From Acidobacteriota bacterium (GTDB taxonomy: Bacteria; Acidobacteriota; Terriglobia; Bryobacterales; Bryobacteraceae), in the NCBI GenBank assembly GCA_016213775.1, contig JACQZR010000222.1, positions 1 through 64,000 of the forward strand: a stretch of DNA of 64,000 nt. The letters are read 5' to 3'. The notes beneath the pieces are model-generated. The model was not told the origin of the DNA and searched no databases. It saw nothing but the letters and a program-made list of their open reading frames with translations. The position numbers and the translations under genes were made by a program. This document shows positions 26,593 through 37,438 of this stretch, piece by piece (position 1 is the stretch's first letter; each line of letters starts with the position of its first letter).

Positions 26593-27951
26593 TTGGGTAG
26601 ACAGCTATTTGGGACCGATGGAATTCGCGGTGTTGCGGGTGAGTACCCGCTGGACGCGGCAACGGTGTTTGCCGTGGGAGTCGCCCTCGGGCGGTGGGCG
26701 GTCTCCATTCATGGAGAAGAGTCAGCGGTATTGATCGGCATGGACACGCGCGAATCGGGGCCGGCAATGGCCGCTTCCATCGCCGCCGGATTGCGGCAAG
26801 CCGGCGCAAGCCCGCGGTTTGCCGGTCTCATCACAACGCCCGGTGTAGCCTACCTCACGCGAGTGCGCGATTTTGTGGCCGGCGTAATGATCTCGGCCTC
26901 GCACAATCCTTACCGCGATAACGGGATCAAAGTATTTGATCACTCCGGCTTCAAACTGGCGGATGAATTGGAGCACGTGCTGGAAGGCGAGATCTTCCGT
27001 ATTCTGGAAAGCAAGCCCGTGCCTTGGGCGTTGGAAATGCCCGTGGATGAAGGACTCGACCAGGATTACATCGCGTTCCTGGAAAGCACATTCCCTTTCC
27101 GTCTCGACGGCATGCGCCTGGTGGTGGATTGCGCCCACGGCGCCGCGACGCACCTTGCACCGAAGCTGTTGCGAGAGCTCGGGGCTGAGGTGATTGAGAC
27201 CGGCTGCTCGCCTGATGGGCGCAACATCAACCTCCGATGCGGCGCGCTGCATGTGGAGAAGCTGCGAGAAAAGGTGCTCGAGACCGGCGCCGCCGCGGGG
27301 ATCGCCTTTGACGGCGACGCCGATCGCGCGATGCTCATCTCGGCCAAAGGCCGCCTCATCGATGGCGATGCTGTGCTGCTGCTCACTGCTGATTCGCTCG
27401 TTCGCCGGGGGCGGCTCACGGACGCCGCAGGCAACAACACCGTCGTGGCTACGGTCATGTCGAACTTCGGCCTGCAGGCAGTGTTCGATGCCCGTGGCAT
27501 CCAGATGCTACGAGCGCCTGTCGGCGACAAGTACGTGCTCGAAGAGATGATCAGACTGGACGCCAAGCTCGGCGGTGAGCAATCCGGCCACGTGATCTTT
27601 CGTGAATACGCGACGACTGGCGACGGCATGCTCACTGCGCTGCGCGTGCTCGAAGTAATATGCGAGACCGGCCGTGACCTCGACCATCTCACCTCCGACC
27701 TGAAGGTTTTTCCGCAGTTGCTGGTGAACGTGCGTATCAAGGAAAAACGCCCGCTCGACCAGTTGGCCGGGGTCCAGGCCGAGATCGCATCCGCGATGCA
27801 GGAATTCGACGGCGCGGGCCGCGTGCTGGTCCGCTTCTCCGGCACCGAGCCTCTCGCCCGCGTGATGGTGGAGGGGCCCGACACCGAACGCGTGGAACGT
27901 TTCGCGCAACGGATCGCGAAGGCTGTGGAGCTGGAACTCGGCGCGGCTTAG
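26593..27951 (+). CDS. glmM: Phosphoglucosamine mutase
   Basis: The 452-residue enzyme starts at a TTG with GRQLFGTDGIRGVAGEYPL. The phosphoserine loop SASHNP has the catalytic serine at S103, the metal-binding loop is FDGDADR, and the C-terminal phosphate-binding region is RFSGTEPLARVMVEG. It converts glucosamine-6-phosphate to glucosamine-1-phosphate for peptidoglycan precursors. It is the third gene of the cdaA-cdaR-glmM operon, and its stop is one base from the convergent pseudogene. Confidence 0.95.
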   Translation: MGRQLFGTDGIRGVAGEYPLDAATVFAVGVALGRWAVSIHGEESAVLIGMDTRESGPAMAASIAAGLRQAGASPRFAGLITTPGVAYLTRVRDFVAGVMISASHNPYRDNGIKVFDHSGFKLADELEHVLEGEIFRILESKPVPWALEMPVDEGLDQDYIAFLESTFPFRLDGMRLVVDCAHGAATHLAPKLLRELGAEVIETGCSPDGRNINLRCGALHVEKLREKVLETGAAAGIAFDGDADRAMLISAKGRLIDGDAVLLLTADSLVRRGRLTDAAGNNTVVATVMSNFGLQAVFDARGIQMLRAPVGDKYVLEEMIRLDAKLGGEQSGHVIFREYATTGDGMLTALRVLEVICETGRDLDHLTSDLKVFPQLLVNVRIKEKRPLDQLAGVQAEIASAMQEFDGAGRVLVRFSGTEPLARVMVEGPDTERVERFAQRIAKAVELELGAA

Positions 27952-27952
27952 A

Positions 27953-29685
27953 CTAGCGGGGAACGAGTTCGAAGGACGCGAGGATTTCCCGAAACACATC
28001 GCCGGAGCGGTGGAACTCCTCCTTAGGCGCGGTCCAGACAAAGAGGTAGGCGCAGTTGCCATCGATCAGGATCACATTGCGAGCGCGATCTCGACTGTCT
28101 CCTTGCCGGGCGTGTTGTAGGTGGTGAGACTCCTCGCGGACTCGCGCAGGGTTTCATCGACAACAGGCGCGCGACGTCCACTTCCGTTCGCTCCGTCAGT
28201 TCCCAGGACACGCCGGGAGCGGAAATGCGGCAATGGAATCGCGAGTTGACATAGGTGGAGCCGCGGATCTCCGTCTTCAGGGCCGGATTGACGCCCGTCT
28301 CTTCGAAATCCAGGATCTCGACTTGCAACCGGTCGAGGATGCGCTTGGGCACAAGCAACGCCCCATCCACTGTTGGCGAATCAATCAGCTTCAAATGCAA
28401 TGGGTCGACGACACGCGTGCCGGACGTTGCGTCCACCGCGATCCACTCGCCCAGCCACACCTCGTTCCACATGTGCCCACCCCAGATGCCATCGTGATGA
28501 GCAACCCCGAGGACGATCCTGGTGGGGACTCCGGCTGCGCGCGCCAGCGAGGCGAACAGGACGGCGTATTCCGCGCATCGTCCGGTGCGCTGCTCTAGGA
28601 TTTGCGGCCCGGTGAGGATGCCGGATCGTATTTGGAATTGAATGTATTCGCTGACCCAAGTGAGTAACGCATGAACAATCGCGGCGGGATCCTTCGTTCC
28701 GGCGGCAATCTCGGCGGCTTTCTTCCGAATGGCGGGGTGGCGCGGTTGGATGTCGCCGTCCTGTCCGAGGTCCGCAGCCGAGGGCCGCCGTGTCTTCGCC
28801 GCGCCGCGGGGCCGGGGCTCCCAGGTCCACCACTGCCTCGTACTGATCGCCCGACCGCGACGTGCGTACGAGAGTCTGGCGGCTGTCCTCGAGGCGTAGC
28901 GCGCTGGAGCGAAGGTCATTCCACTTCACCTGCACCCGCGCCCGCGTCACGGTGAAGGGATTGGGAAAGGGATTGCGGCTCTTGACCGGCGGAAACAGCG
29001 AGTCCTTAAGGCTGGTGATCTTCCGCGCGTCGCCATCGCCGGTGCGATAGCTGCGGACCCCGAGTTTGTCGATGCGCATTTCGTTCACAATGCCGTCTCG
29101 GGAAAGGCGGTACAGAACGGTCCATTCGGGCTCTTTCACCGCCGCTTCAATGCTGCCGTCAGCGGCGCTCCGGATCTCTACCCGCGAAGTCGTCACCTGC
29201 AGCTCCTCGATGTCAAGGAGACGCAGACGGAAACGTTGCCTTCGGGCGTTGCGGACGATCAGGTCCTCGAGAACGCAGCCGAAATGGACGTTGCGGACAT
29301 CGAAGGTGAGCCGTTTCTCTGGCACGTCCTTTGCGCGCACAGTGACGGTCATAGTGTTGCCGGCGCGTGCTCCGCTGGTCGAGATCTCACCCTTCTGCTC
29401 TGTCCTCCAACTCGTGAAGGAAACCGGACGCAGTTGACGATCGACCACGTAGGAACTCTTTTCGTGCCGGTCGATTGCGCCCACGGTGCCCACGCGGATC
29501 TCGTGCGAGTAGTCGTAGCGGAGGTTGCCGCCGGTCAACTCCGTCACGGTGATGTGCTCCCAGGCGAACGGAGTGCCGTTACGTTCGATTTTGAGCCAGT
29601 AGTCGCGCTGCGCAGCGGTAAGCGAAAGGCAGGCGAGCAGGGGAAGCGCCGCCAGCCACGCGAGTTGAGAGGCGTGCGGAAACAC
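27953..29685 (-). pseudogene. Exported transglutaminase-like protein gene broken by several frameshifts
   Basis: The first frame (from 29685) has a signal peptide and an N-terminal domain to about residue 290. The reading then shifts at about 28770-28815. The second frame carries the transglutaminase core, with cysteine in RTGRCAEYA, histidine in GHMWNEVW and aspartate in WIAVDAT. Near 28160-28190 it shifts to a frame reading VDETLRESARSLTTYN. Near 28070-28085 it shifts again to ARNVILIDGN...ELVPR, stopping at 27953. Each segment looks protein-like only in its own frame. All three catalytic residues survive, so decay is recent or base-level errors are present. Confidence 0.8.
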
Positions 29686-29718
29686 GGCTGAGAATAGGAT
29701 AGCTTTCCTGCCATCCTA

Positions 29719-30006
29719 ATGCCACTGATGAAAACGATGCGCCCACGTGGAACACGGCGCGGCGTAAGAGAGCGCCGGCTACAGCAGCAGTTAGAATCGC
29801 GATGTCCGGTGGTGGAAAGCATTCCCGGGAAGGTTAGCGGCGTGTGGGTGTTTCGCGGCACGAGAGTTCCCGTGTCTGCCATTTTTGAGAATCTGAAGTG
29901 CTCCTCTATGGACGAAGTACTTGAGAATTTCCCCGTAACGCGTGATCAAGTGCAAGCGGTGTTGGAGTTCGCCGCCAGAAGCGCGGAAGCGTCCCGGGCA
30001 GCATGA
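29719..30006 (+). CDS. DUF433 family protein (antitoxin-like)
   Basis: The 95-residue reading includes a DUF433 core from about residue 28 (PGKVSGVWVFRGTRVPVSAIFENL...EVLENFPVTRDQVQAVLEFAA). This is the winged-helix-like family usually paired with PIN-domain or DUF5615 toxins. The first 20-25 residues are basic and unlike the family, so translation may begin at a GTG near 29809. No PIN-like gene follows, so it appears to be an orphan. Confidence 0.75.
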   Translation: MPLMKTMRPRGTRRGVRERRLQQQLESRCPVVESIPGKVSGVWVFRGTRVPVSAIFENLKCSSMDEVLENFPVTRDQVQAVLEFAARSAEASRAA

Positions 30007-30070
30007 AGATTCATGGCCACCGATGAACGGTGATGAACACCGATGAACCCCTTCATCGAGTGGGGACGCC

Positions 30071-30124
30071 GAGGCTGGCCTGGAAAGGCCAGCCTCGGCC
30101 AGGATTGGCCGCCCCACAGGACGG
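30071..30124. repeat. REP-like twin-hairpin element, copy 4
   Basis: The core is the same as the three other copies, with GCCGAGG before the first hairpin and TCGGCCA instead of GCGGCCA in the second stem. It lies between the DUF433 gene and the convergent aldo/keto reductase gene. Confidence 0.85.
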
Positions 30125-30132
30125 AGCCCTAT

Positions 30133-31032
30133 TCACTGCGGCCAATTGCCCGGATTCAGCCACAACGAATTCACCGCCGGCATTGCGCGCAGAGGCTCCA
30201 ATGAGTGCTCAGGGAGTGGGCCTTGCTCGGCATAACCGATGGCTGTCCGCAGTTCCGCAAGAGTTGACGTTCCCACGAGCGCGCTATGCGGCGGAGTGCG
30301 GCTCAAGACGTAGCGGTAGGCAACGGCGGGCAATGCGTCGAGGCCTCCGGCCACTTCCGCGCACGCGGCGACCGCGGCCTTCAATTCGCCCAACGCATCG
30401 GGAAGCAGCGAGCAGCGGCCGGTGAGCGCGCCCTTCAACAACACGGACCGTGCCAGTATCCCCACATCGTGCGCGACGGCCAGGGGGAAAACGTCCGCCT
30501 CCGGCCGCCGGTCCAGCAGGCTGTAGCCCACTTCCAGGCAATCATACCGGCCTGTCCGAATTGCTGTGCAGGCGCTTTCCGGACCGTACACACTGGCTCC
30601 AACAAAGCGCAGATTCCCGGCCTCCCGCATGCGTTCCAGAACTTCTGTCGACTCCGGATCGGGCAGCAACTCGGTTCCGCAATGGAGCATCATCACATCG
30701 ATGCAATCGGTCTGCAATTCGCGCAGACTCGTCTCCACCAGGCGCCGCACCTCGCTGGGATTTCCCGGCTTCGGTTGCACTTTCGACACCAGCACAAACT
30801 CGTGGCGACGGCCTCGCAGGGCACGTCCAATCACCGGCTCGCTGGTGCCATAGGCGCGAGCGGTGTCGATGAGATTCACACCCAGGTCGAGCGCTGCATG
30901 CAGCAATGCCGCGGCATCCTGTTCCGAAGGCTTTGGCGGCGCGCCAATGCCGTAGTCGAGGCCCAACTGAACCGTTCCGAGCGAGATCTCCGAAACAAGG
31001 AACCCTGTACGTCCGAGGCGCCGCCGCTTCAT
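30133..31032 (-). CDS. Aldo/keto reductase
   Basis: The 299-residue TIM-barrel protein has the AKR tetrad D56 (LIDTARAYG), Y61, K84 (VSKVQ) and H117 (MMLHC). The C-terminal NADPH-binding region is SALVGTSTLAELRTAIGYAE. It is the last gene of a five-gene overlapping operon, with its ATG overlapping the M81 peptidase stop (ATGA at 31032-31029). The substrate is unknown. Confidence 0.88.
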   Translation of the reverse strand: MKRRRLGRTGFLVSEISLGTVQLGLDYGIGAPPKPSEQDAAALLHAALDLGVNLIDTARAYGTSEPVIGRALRGRRHEFVLVSKVQPKPGNPSEVRRLVETSLRELQTDCIDVMMLHCGTELLPDPESTEVLERMREAGNLRFVGASVYGPESACTAIRTGRYDCLEVGYSLLDRRPEADVFPLAVAHDVGILARSVLLKGALTGRCSLLPDALGELKAAVAACAEVAGGLDALPAVAYRYVLSRTPPHSALVGTSTLAELRTAIGYAEQGPLPEHSLEPLRAMPAVNSLWLNPGNWPQ

Positions 31033-32492
31033 GGGTAGTCCGCCTCGGGCTCGAGCGGGTAGAGCGGCGTGCGCCGCCGCCGGTAGGCAAAATGCCGCGG
31101 GTTGTCGGCTGTTGCTCCGGGCGTGTCCACCAACTCTATGCGTGCCGCAATCGGCTCATACGCCGCCCGTGGCGCGACCACGCCCTTCACAAGGATGATC
31201 TTCTTGCGCTCGGGATGAATGCCCAAACTCAACACCTGTTCGAGACTGAACGGGGCCATTCGCCGCGAGGTCAGCACCACGGTGTGATCCTCGGCGGTCT
31301 CCACCACAGCGGCCACTCCTTGATCGCAGGCGCCCCATCCGCCGTGGCGCATTTGCGTCTCGACAAAGCGGCCATCGGAGAGCGTGCGAACAACGCCAGT
31401 GATCTCCACGGGCGGCTGACCGACAGTCACGCGAACGTGCGCGCCGGGTTCCGCCGCAACGCACGTCCGCACAGGTTCGGGCGCATATAGGATCACCAGC
31501 ACGCTGCGAGCGCCTTGCCGCAAGGCCTCGCCAAACAGGACCGTCGAATTCGCGCAACTGCCGCCGCCGACGTTATCGCCGACATCCATCAACACAACTG
31601 GCTGGGCGGCGTCGGCGATGGCCCGGGCAATCGCATCGGTGCAAGAAGGCAGGTTGCCCACAAACTCCGCGCGATGTCCCCATGCGCGATCCGCGAGGTG
31701 ACGAGCGGCGCGCCGCGCAAGGGCTTCATCAGCATCGGCCACGGCGAGAAACGAAGGCCCCATCTCGGCGACATCGGCATAGTAGAACCCCATCGCAATG
31801 CTCGCCGAGAGAATGCCCGGCCACTGCATCACCTCGTCAAGGGCGGAGTACATTGATTGCGCGGGCTCCGCGCCCGTATGCTGGCGCGAAATGGCAATGA
31901 GCATCGGCGGTGTCTCCAGCGCCTGCACCGGCCGTGCCGCGCGGTTCAAGATGCGGTCCATCAAGCGCGCCGCCTCCACACCGCGCGCCTGCTGATCGAG
32001 ATGCGGGTTGGTGCGATAGACCACCGACGCGGTGGAATGACGGATCATCTGTTGCGAGACGTTCGCATGAAGATCGAAGGTTGTCACGATTGGCAACTCT
32101 TCGCCCACGACTGCACGCACGCGCCGCAACAGTTCTCCATCGGCATCGGGGAAGTCTTCGCTGACGGTGGCCCCATGCAAGGCGAGCAGCAAACCATCGA
32201 GCGGCAGGCTTGCCCGCAGAACTGCCATCATCTCCTCGCAGATGCGCTCATAGGCGTCGCGAGAGATGGTCCCGCTTGGCACGGCGAAGGTGGCCAGCAA
32301 CGGGACTACCGTCAAGCCGCACTCCGCCGCACCTTGCAGGAATCCGCCGAGCTCATGATGCGCCCCGGACCATCGCTCCAGCAACGCGGGCCCGTGCGTC
32401 AGGCTTGCGTGGACGAAATCCTGATACTCCGTCGGCGCCGGAAGAAACGTATTCGATTCGTGAAGGAAGCCACCTACACCAACGCGTCTCAT
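31029..32492 (-). CDS. M81 family metallopeptidase (MlrC-like)
   Basis: The ATG at 32492 ([16 protein letters not shown]) gives 487 residues and overlaps the stop of the upstream PLP-enzyme gene. Family features are the N-terminal GGFLHESNTF, the FDLHANVS metal-site segment, the THPHxD-like TNPHLD segment, and the C-terminal MlrC domain beginning DVGDNVGGGS. MlrC acts on linearised microcystin. Most family members in non-degraders have unknown peptide or amide substrates, so only a metal-dependent hydrolase role can be claimed. Confidence 0.87.
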   Translation of the reverse strand: MRRVGVGGFLHESNTFLPAPTEYQDFVHASLTHGPALLERWSGAHHELGGFLQGAAECGLTVVPLLATFAVPSGTISRDAYERICEEMMAVLRASLPLDGLLLALHGATVSEDFPDADGELLRRVRAVVGEELPIVTTFDLHANVSQQMIRHSTASVVYRTNPHLDQQARGVEAARLMDRILNRAARPVQALETPPMLIAISRQHTGAEPAQSMYSALDEVMQWPGILSASIAMGFYYADVAEMGPSFLAVADADEALARRAARHLADRAWGHRAEFVGNLPSCTDAIARAIADAAQPVVLMDVGDNVGGGSCANSTVLFGEALRQGARSVLVILYAPEPVRTCVAAEPGAHVRVTVGQPPVEITGVVRTLSDGRFVETQMRHGGWGACDQGVAAVVETAEDHTVVLTSRRMAPFSLEQVLSLGIHPERKKIILVKGVVAPRAAYEPIAARIELVDTPGATADNPRHFAYRRRRTPLYPLEPEADYP

Positions 32493-33475
32493 GGCAGCAT
32501 TTCGTCCATTCGGACGGCCAGTTCGGGAAGATCCAGGCTGAGTCCCGGCCGGTGCGCAGCGGCCCGCTCCACGGAGGCGGGATCCTTGAAGCCGTGGCCA
32601 GTCACCAGGCACACACTCGGTTCCTCATCGCCGATCCACTCACGCTTGACGGCCTGGAGATAACCGGCCAGCGCGGCTGCCCCCGCCGGCTCGGCGTATA
32701 TGCCTTCGCCGAACAACAACACGTCCTGCGCCGTAAATACCTCCTCATCGGTCACACCAATTGCCAGCCCGCCATTCTTGCGCAGCAGGGCCAAGGCCAA
32801 CTCCGCATCCAGATTGAACGGTACCGCGAGCCCGCTGATTCGCGTCGTAACGGCGACTGGCGCCACGGTTGTGGATCTACTTCGGGCTGCATTCAGCAGG
32901 GTCGGGCACCCCTCCGGTTGCACCGCATGCACGCGCACGCCGGTGCCCGCGAATCCGCGCGCCACGGCGCAATACAAGCCGCCGCCGCCCACGGGAACGA
33001 ACACATGTTTGACGCCGGGGAGTTGCCCGCGAATCTCGCGCGCAATCTGCTCGACGCCCTTCATCCCCACCGGACAATGGCAATAGGCCGAAACAACCAA
33101 CTGCGCGCGCCCGCTCTTGTGAAACCTGTCCAGAATCGCGAACACCTCAGGCGTGAAAGCAGGGATGCGAATCACCGTTGCGCCGTGCGCCTGCATCTGC
33201 AGGAGCTTGCCCGCGGGAGCATCGGCATTCACCAGAATGAAGCACCGCAGCGCGACGCGCGCGCACGCCGCAGCCAGCGAGGATCCGGTGTTGCCCGACG
33301 AGGTCGCGAGACATGCCAAGGCCCCCACCGCGATCACCCGCTCGATCTCGACCGCGGTGAACCGGTCCTTATACGACCCCGACGGATGGCAGCTTTCGAG
33401 CTTGTAGTGAAGCACTCCACGGGCAACCTGCGCGCTGGCGAGAAGAGGCGTGTAGCCCTGCGCCTTCACGCGCAC
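32489..33475 (-). CDS. Threonine synthase/dehydratase-like PLP-dependent lyase
   Basis: The 328-residue fold-type II PLP enzyme has the Schiff-base lysine K36 in PSGSYKDR, the SSGNTGSS loop and a glycine-rich phosphate loop (VPVGGGGLY). At under 330 residues it is shorter than most threonine synthases and lacks a regulatory ACT domain. A role as threonine synthase-like or amino-acid ammonia-lyase is possible. Its start overlaps the UvrA stop by 10 bp and its stop overlaps the M81 start. Confidence 0.82.
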   Translation of the reverse strand: MRVKAQGYTPLLASAQVARGVLHYKLESCHPSGSYKDRFTAVEIERVIAVGALACLATSSGNTGSSLAAACARVALRCFILVNADAPAGKLLQMQAHGATVIRIPAFTPEVFAILDRFHKSGRAQLVVSAYCHCPVGMKGVEQIAREIRGQLPGVKHVFVPVGGGGLYCAVARGFAGTGVRVHAVQPEGCPTLLNAARSRSTTVAPVAVTTRISGLAVPFNLDAELALALLRKNGGLAIGVTDEEVFTAQDVLLFGEGIYAEPAGAAALAGYLQAVKREWIGDEEPSVCLVTGHGFKDPASVERAAAHRPGLSLDLPELAVRMDEMLP

Positions 33476-36384
33476 GCCTCACGCAGCCGCTGCTTCAGGA
33501 ACCGCCCCGTGTGCGAAGCTTTGCACGCGGCGATCTCCTCCGGTGTTCCCGTCGCGATCACTTCTCCTCCCGCATGGCCGCCGTCCGGCCCCAAGTCAAT
33601 CACGTGATCGGCGGTCTTGATGACATCGAGATGATGCTCAATCACGATGACCGTGTGGCCGGCATCCACCAGGCGGTTCAAACATCCCAACAACCGCTCG
33701 ACATCGGCCAGATGAAGGCCGGTGGTTGGTTCATCCAAAATGTAGACGGTATGCTTGGAGCGCTGCAACTTGCTCAGCTCAGCCGCTATCTTGATGCGCT
33801 GCGCTTCGCCGCCCGACAGCGTGGTGGCGGATTGGCCGAGAGTCAGATAGCCGAGTCCGAGATCGTGCAGCACCTCGATCTTCTTTGATACGGACGGCTC
33901 GCCGTGAAAGAACGGCACGCCTTCCTCCACCGGCATGTTCAACACATCGGTGATCGTCTTGCCGCGCCAGGTGACTTCGAGCGTTTCGGCGCCAAAGCGC
34001 GCGCCCTTGCAGACGCCGCAGGTCACCTCGACATCGGGCATGAAATAAAGCTGCGTGGTGATGACGCCCTCGCCCTGGCATTCCTCGCAACGGCCGCCCT
34101 TCACGTTGAACGAGAACCGGCCGGCTTTGTAGCCGCGCTCCACCGACAGCGGCGATGCGGTGAACAGATCGCGGATCGTATCGTAGAAGCCGATGTAGGT
34201 GGCCGGGTTGGAGCGGCTGTTGCGTCCAATCGGCGACTGGTCGATGTTCACAACCTTGTGGACATGCTCCAATCCGTCCACCGCATCGTGCTCGCCAGGC
34301 AGAGTCCGCGTATCCACCAACCGCTTGTACAACGCCTTGTAGAGGATCTCGTTGATGAGCGAACTCTTGCCCGATCCCGACGCGCCGGTGACGGCCGTCA
34401 GAGTGCCGAGCGGAAAACGCACATCTACGCTTTTGAGATTGTTTTCGCGCGCGCCGCGAATCGTCACTGCCCTGCCGTTGCTTCTGCGTCGCAATCCAGG
34501 AGTGAGAATGAACCGCTTGCCGGAGAGATACTGCCCTGTCGGCGACTGCCTCGACTTCATAATGTCGCCGATGGTTCCCTGCGCGACAACTTCGCCGCCA
34601 TGGACGCCGGGCCCCGGTCCCATTTCCAAGATATGATCGGCGGCGCGGATAGTGTCCTCATCGTGCTCCACCACAATCACGGTGTTGCCGATGTCGCGCA
34701 ACCGCTCGAGCGTTGCGATCATTTTCACATTGTCCTTAGGATGAAGCCCGATGCTCGGTTCATCGAGCACGTACAACATCCCCATCAAGCCGGAGCCGAT
34801 CTGCGTGGAGAGGCGGATGCGTTGCGACTCGCCGCCAGAGAGCGTCGAGGACCGGCGGTTGAGACTAAGGTAATCCAGTCCGATTCCGAGCAGCAATTCC
34901 AGCCGTCGCCTCATCTCGGCCAACACCTGCTGCCCGGCATCGGCGCCGCGCCCTTCGGGCCGCAGTTTGGCGAGGAAGGCGTAGGTCTCATCGAAGTTCA
35001 TCGACCCCACGTCGTGGATCGACTTTCCCTCAATGAGAAACAACAACCGGGTGGCCCGCAAGCGCGTTCCATTGCAATCCGGACACGTCCTCTCGACCAT
35101 CACTTTGTCGAGCCACTCTTCCATTCCGGACGAGGCTTCACCGCGCTGCCGGTAGCGGCGGTAATGCCTTTCAATCCGCCGCGAGATGCCTCCGAACCCG
35201 ACCTCGTGACCCTTGAACTCATCCCGTTTCAACTTCGCATCGGGAGGCAGCGCGGTGGCCAGCTTGCGTCCTTCGAGCCCGTAGAGAATGGTGTGCCGCG
35301 CCTTCTCCGGCAAATCCTGCCACGGGGTATCGAGGGAGAACTTCAGCAGTACAGACAGGCTGTACATGATGCGGCCATCCCAGGTTTCGGGATTGTACTT
35401 GAACGCTTCTTTGACGAAGCAGCCGCCGCGAATGCTGCGGGCGGGGTCGGGAATCAACAACTCGGGATGCGTGATCTTATGAACGCCCAGCCCGCCGCAG
35501 GTCCGGCAGGCGCTTTCCGGATTGTTGAACATGAAGAACTCGGGCTCGATGCCGCCATAGACAAAGCGATGCGTCCTGCTGCAAAGGCCCTTGTAGAACC
35601 GGTCGGTCTCGGATTTGGCCGCGCCGCTCAACACCTGTACCTGCATCAGCCCGTCGCCGATGAGCAGTGTGGCGGCGATGCCGGCCTTGATGGCCTTTTC
35701 ATTTTTCGGCGAGACAATGAAGCGATCGACGATGGCATCAATGTCGCCGACGTTCTCATCGACGGCAACCGTCTCATCCGACAGGTCAACCACCTTGCGG
35801 TCGATGATCAGTTGCCGGCAGCCCTTCTTGCGCAGCTCCGTAAATACATAGTCCGGTTCTTCTCCATACACCAGAAAGGCAGGCGCGCGGAGTTCCACCG
35901 TTGTCCCTTCGGGCAGCGACAGGATCGCCTCGAGAATCTGATAGGCGCTACGCGAGGGGACCACTTCGCGCGTCCGCGGGCAATGCGCCACGGCGATGGT
36001 GGCAAACAGCAGATTAAGGTAGCTCGCGATGTCGGTCATCGTGCCCACCGTCGAGCGCGGGTTCACACCAATGGTCTTCTGCTCAATCGAGATCACAGGC
36101 GAGAGGCCGTACACGAAATCGACGTCCGGCTTGGCCAGCTGCGCGATGAAGCGCTTGGCGTAGGTGGAGAGCGACTCCATGTAGCGGCGCTGGCCTTCGG
36201 CATAGATCGTGTCAAAGGCGAGGCTCGATTTGCCCGATCCCGACAATCCGGTTACGACGATCAGTTTGTCGCGCGGCAATTCGACGGAAACATTCTTCAG
36301 GTTGTGCACGCGCGCCCCTTGGACGGCAATGGTGGTGCGCGGAGCCGCGAGCTTCCGCTTTGCGGTGGTAGTTTTAGAACTCAC
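33466..36384 (-). CDS. uvrA: UvrA-family excinuclease ATPase
   Basis: The 972-residue double ABC ATPase has both Walker A motifs (GLSGSGKSS and GASGSGKSS) and both signatures ([12 protein letters not shown] and [12 protein letters not shown]). The second zinc module is intact (CEEC...CGVC). The first module reads CSRTH...CRTC, so one CxxC pair of the first zinc finger is incomplete. UvrA normally recognises damaged DNA with UvrB. Here it sits inside an overlapping operon with metabolic enzymes and a nucleotidyltransferase, so it may be a UvrA2-like paralogue rather than the housekeeping copy. Confidence 0.9.
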   Translation of the reverse strand: MSSKTTTAKRKLAAPRTTIAVQGARVHNLKNVSVELPRDKLIVVTGLSGSGKSSLAFDTIYAEGQRRYMESLSTYAKRFIAQLAKPDVDFVYGLSPVISIEQKTIGVNPRSTVGTMTDIASYLNLLFATIAVAHCPRTREVVPSRSAYQILEAILSLPEGTTVELRAPAFLVYGEEPDYVFTELRKKGCRQLIIDRKVVDLSDETVAVDENVGDIDAIVDRFIVSPKNEKAIKAGIAATLLIGDGLMQVQVLSGAAKSETDRFYKGLCSRTHRFVYGGIEPEFFMFNNPESACRTCGGLGVHKITHPELLIPDPARSIRGGCFVKEAFKYNPETWDGRIMYSLSVLLKFSLDTPWQDLPEKARHTILYGLEGRKLATALPPDAKLKRDEFKGHEVGFGGISRRIERHYRRYRQRGEASSGMEEWLDKVMVERTCPDCNGTRLRATRLLFLIEGKSIHDVGSMNFDETYAFLAKLRPEGRGADAGQQVLAEMRRRLELLLGIGLDYLSLNRRSSTLSGGESQRIRLSTQIGSGLMGMLYVLDEPSIGLHPKDNVKMIATLERLRDIGNTVIVVEHDEDTIRAADHILEMGPGPGVHGGEVVAQGTIGDIMKSRQSPTGQYLSGKRFILTPGLRRRSNGRAVTIRGARENNLKSVDVRFPLGTLTAVTGASGSGKSSLINEILYKALYKRLVDTRTLPGEHDAVDGLEHVHKVVNIDQSPIGRNSRSNPATYIGFYDTIRDLFTASPLSVERGYKAGRFSFNVKGGRCEECQGEGVITTQLYFMPDVEVTCGVCKGARFGAETLEVTWRGKTITDVLNMPVEEGVPFFHGEPSVSKKIEVLHDLGLGYLTLGQSATTLSGGEAQRIKIAAELSKLQRSKHTVYILDEPTTGLHLADVERLLGCLNRLVDAGHTVIVIEHHLDVIKTADHVIDLGPDGGHAGGEVIATGTPEEIAACKASHTGRFLKQRLREACA

Positions 36385-37345
36385 TGGGCATCCTCGAATC
36401 GATGTGGAAGAAGGCGAGTTCCTCCACTGTGACGTTACTGTGCTTAGTCAGCCGCAGCGGTAACGATGCTTTTCCGATGATGCCTTGATCGGCCAGGTAT
36501 TCGCAAAGAGGGGTGACGCACGAAAAGCCGTAAGTGCGATGGAAATGATGCTCCATCTCGTTGGCCGAGCGAAGCTCGCCGGCCTGTTGGAGATACTCAG
36601 TGATCATGGAAAGCATCCGCGGCGCGCGCTCCAGCATGTAAGCGTCGATCGACTTGAGCAGTCCCTCCACGGTGGCCGCGTCCTTTTTCCTGTTGAGCAG
36701 TTCGGTGTAGATGGGCGCAAAGAATTGCGGGTTTATTTTGAGCGCCTGCAACAGCACCTCACGATCCGCCAGCACACGCGCGCTCAGGACCTCGATTCGC
36801 GCCAGCCCGGTCGCCGCATGCAGGATCCAAAGTGCCGTGTATTCGAGATCCCGGCGAGTGATGAAGAACTTATGCGCTTTGTAGATGCACCGCAACGCAT
36901 CGGCCGCGGCCCCCATGAGTTGGATGCGGGTGTCGCGCTCGCCGATGGAATGCAGTTGGTCGAAGTGCTCGGCGATCGTGTCATCGTGCGTGTACAGCAG
37001 CCGGCCCTTGGCGAAAAAGGAATGATGAAACGAGTTGCGAATCGCCCCCTCCACCGACTTGCGGAAATCGGCCCGCGTCATCAGCAGGGCATGCACGTTC
37101 ACACCATCGGCGTACAGCGCGAAGCCCTCATCCGTGTTTTTGTTGTCGATAGTGACCAGAACGAGGTCGATGTCGGATTTGTCCCACACGGTATCGTAGG
37201 ACAAGCTGCCGCAAAGGATCGCGGCGAGGATGGACTTGTCCTTGCGCACGTTTTCCACCAGCGCATCGAGTGCAGTGGTGAACTGTTGATGAGCGCCGGA
37301 ACGGCCGGGAGGTGAGGCCGCTGTTTTGGATTTGTGCCCAGGCAT
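36374..37345 (-). CDS. Nucleotidyltransferase-fold protein
   Basis: I use the ATG at 37345 ([11 protein letters not shown], 323 residues). A GTG at 37372 would add nine residues, and neither has a clear ribosome site. Residues about 40-70 carry a Pol-beta-type nucleotidyltransferase motif ([22 protein letters not shown] followed by D-x-D). A helical region follows. The C-terminus looks like a small winged-helix fold ([15 protein letters not shown]). It is the first gene of the uvrA operon and overlaps uvrA by 11 bp. The substrate nucleotide and target are unknown. Confidence 0.7.
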   Translation of the reverse strand: MPGHKSKTAASPPGRSGAHQQFTTALDALVENVRKDKSILAAILCGSLSYDTVWDKSDIDLVLVTIDNKNTDEGFALYADGVNVHALLMTRADFRKSVEGAIRNSFHHSFFAKGRLLYTHDDTIAEHFDQLHSIGERDTRIQLMGAAADALRCIYKAHKFFITRRDLEYTALWILHAATGLARIEVLSARVLADREVLLQALKINPQFFAPIYTELLNRKKDAATVEGLLKSIDAYMLERAPRMLSMITEYLQQAGELRSANEMEHHFHRTYGFSCVTPLCEYLADQGIIGKASLPLRLTKHSNVTVEELAFFHIDSRMPSEF

Positions 37346-37438
37346 GAGGAGCTGCTTTCGGCAGTGTACCACCCGCGCCGCGGGCAGTCCGCACCTGGCA
37401 GGATGACGGGTTTGCGCTTGTTAAGAGGGGTCGAGCGA

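Noticed and set aside
26593-27951. Possible phosphomannomutase instead of glmM
   Set aside because: The active-site loop, length and cdaA-cdaR-glmM context all support phosphoglucosamine mutase.
33904-36432. Very long open frame (over 800 codons) antisense to uvrA
   Set aside because: It is a shadow of a GC-rich coding region. The product has no domain, its codon pattern mirrors uvrA, and the uvrA reading is unambiguous.
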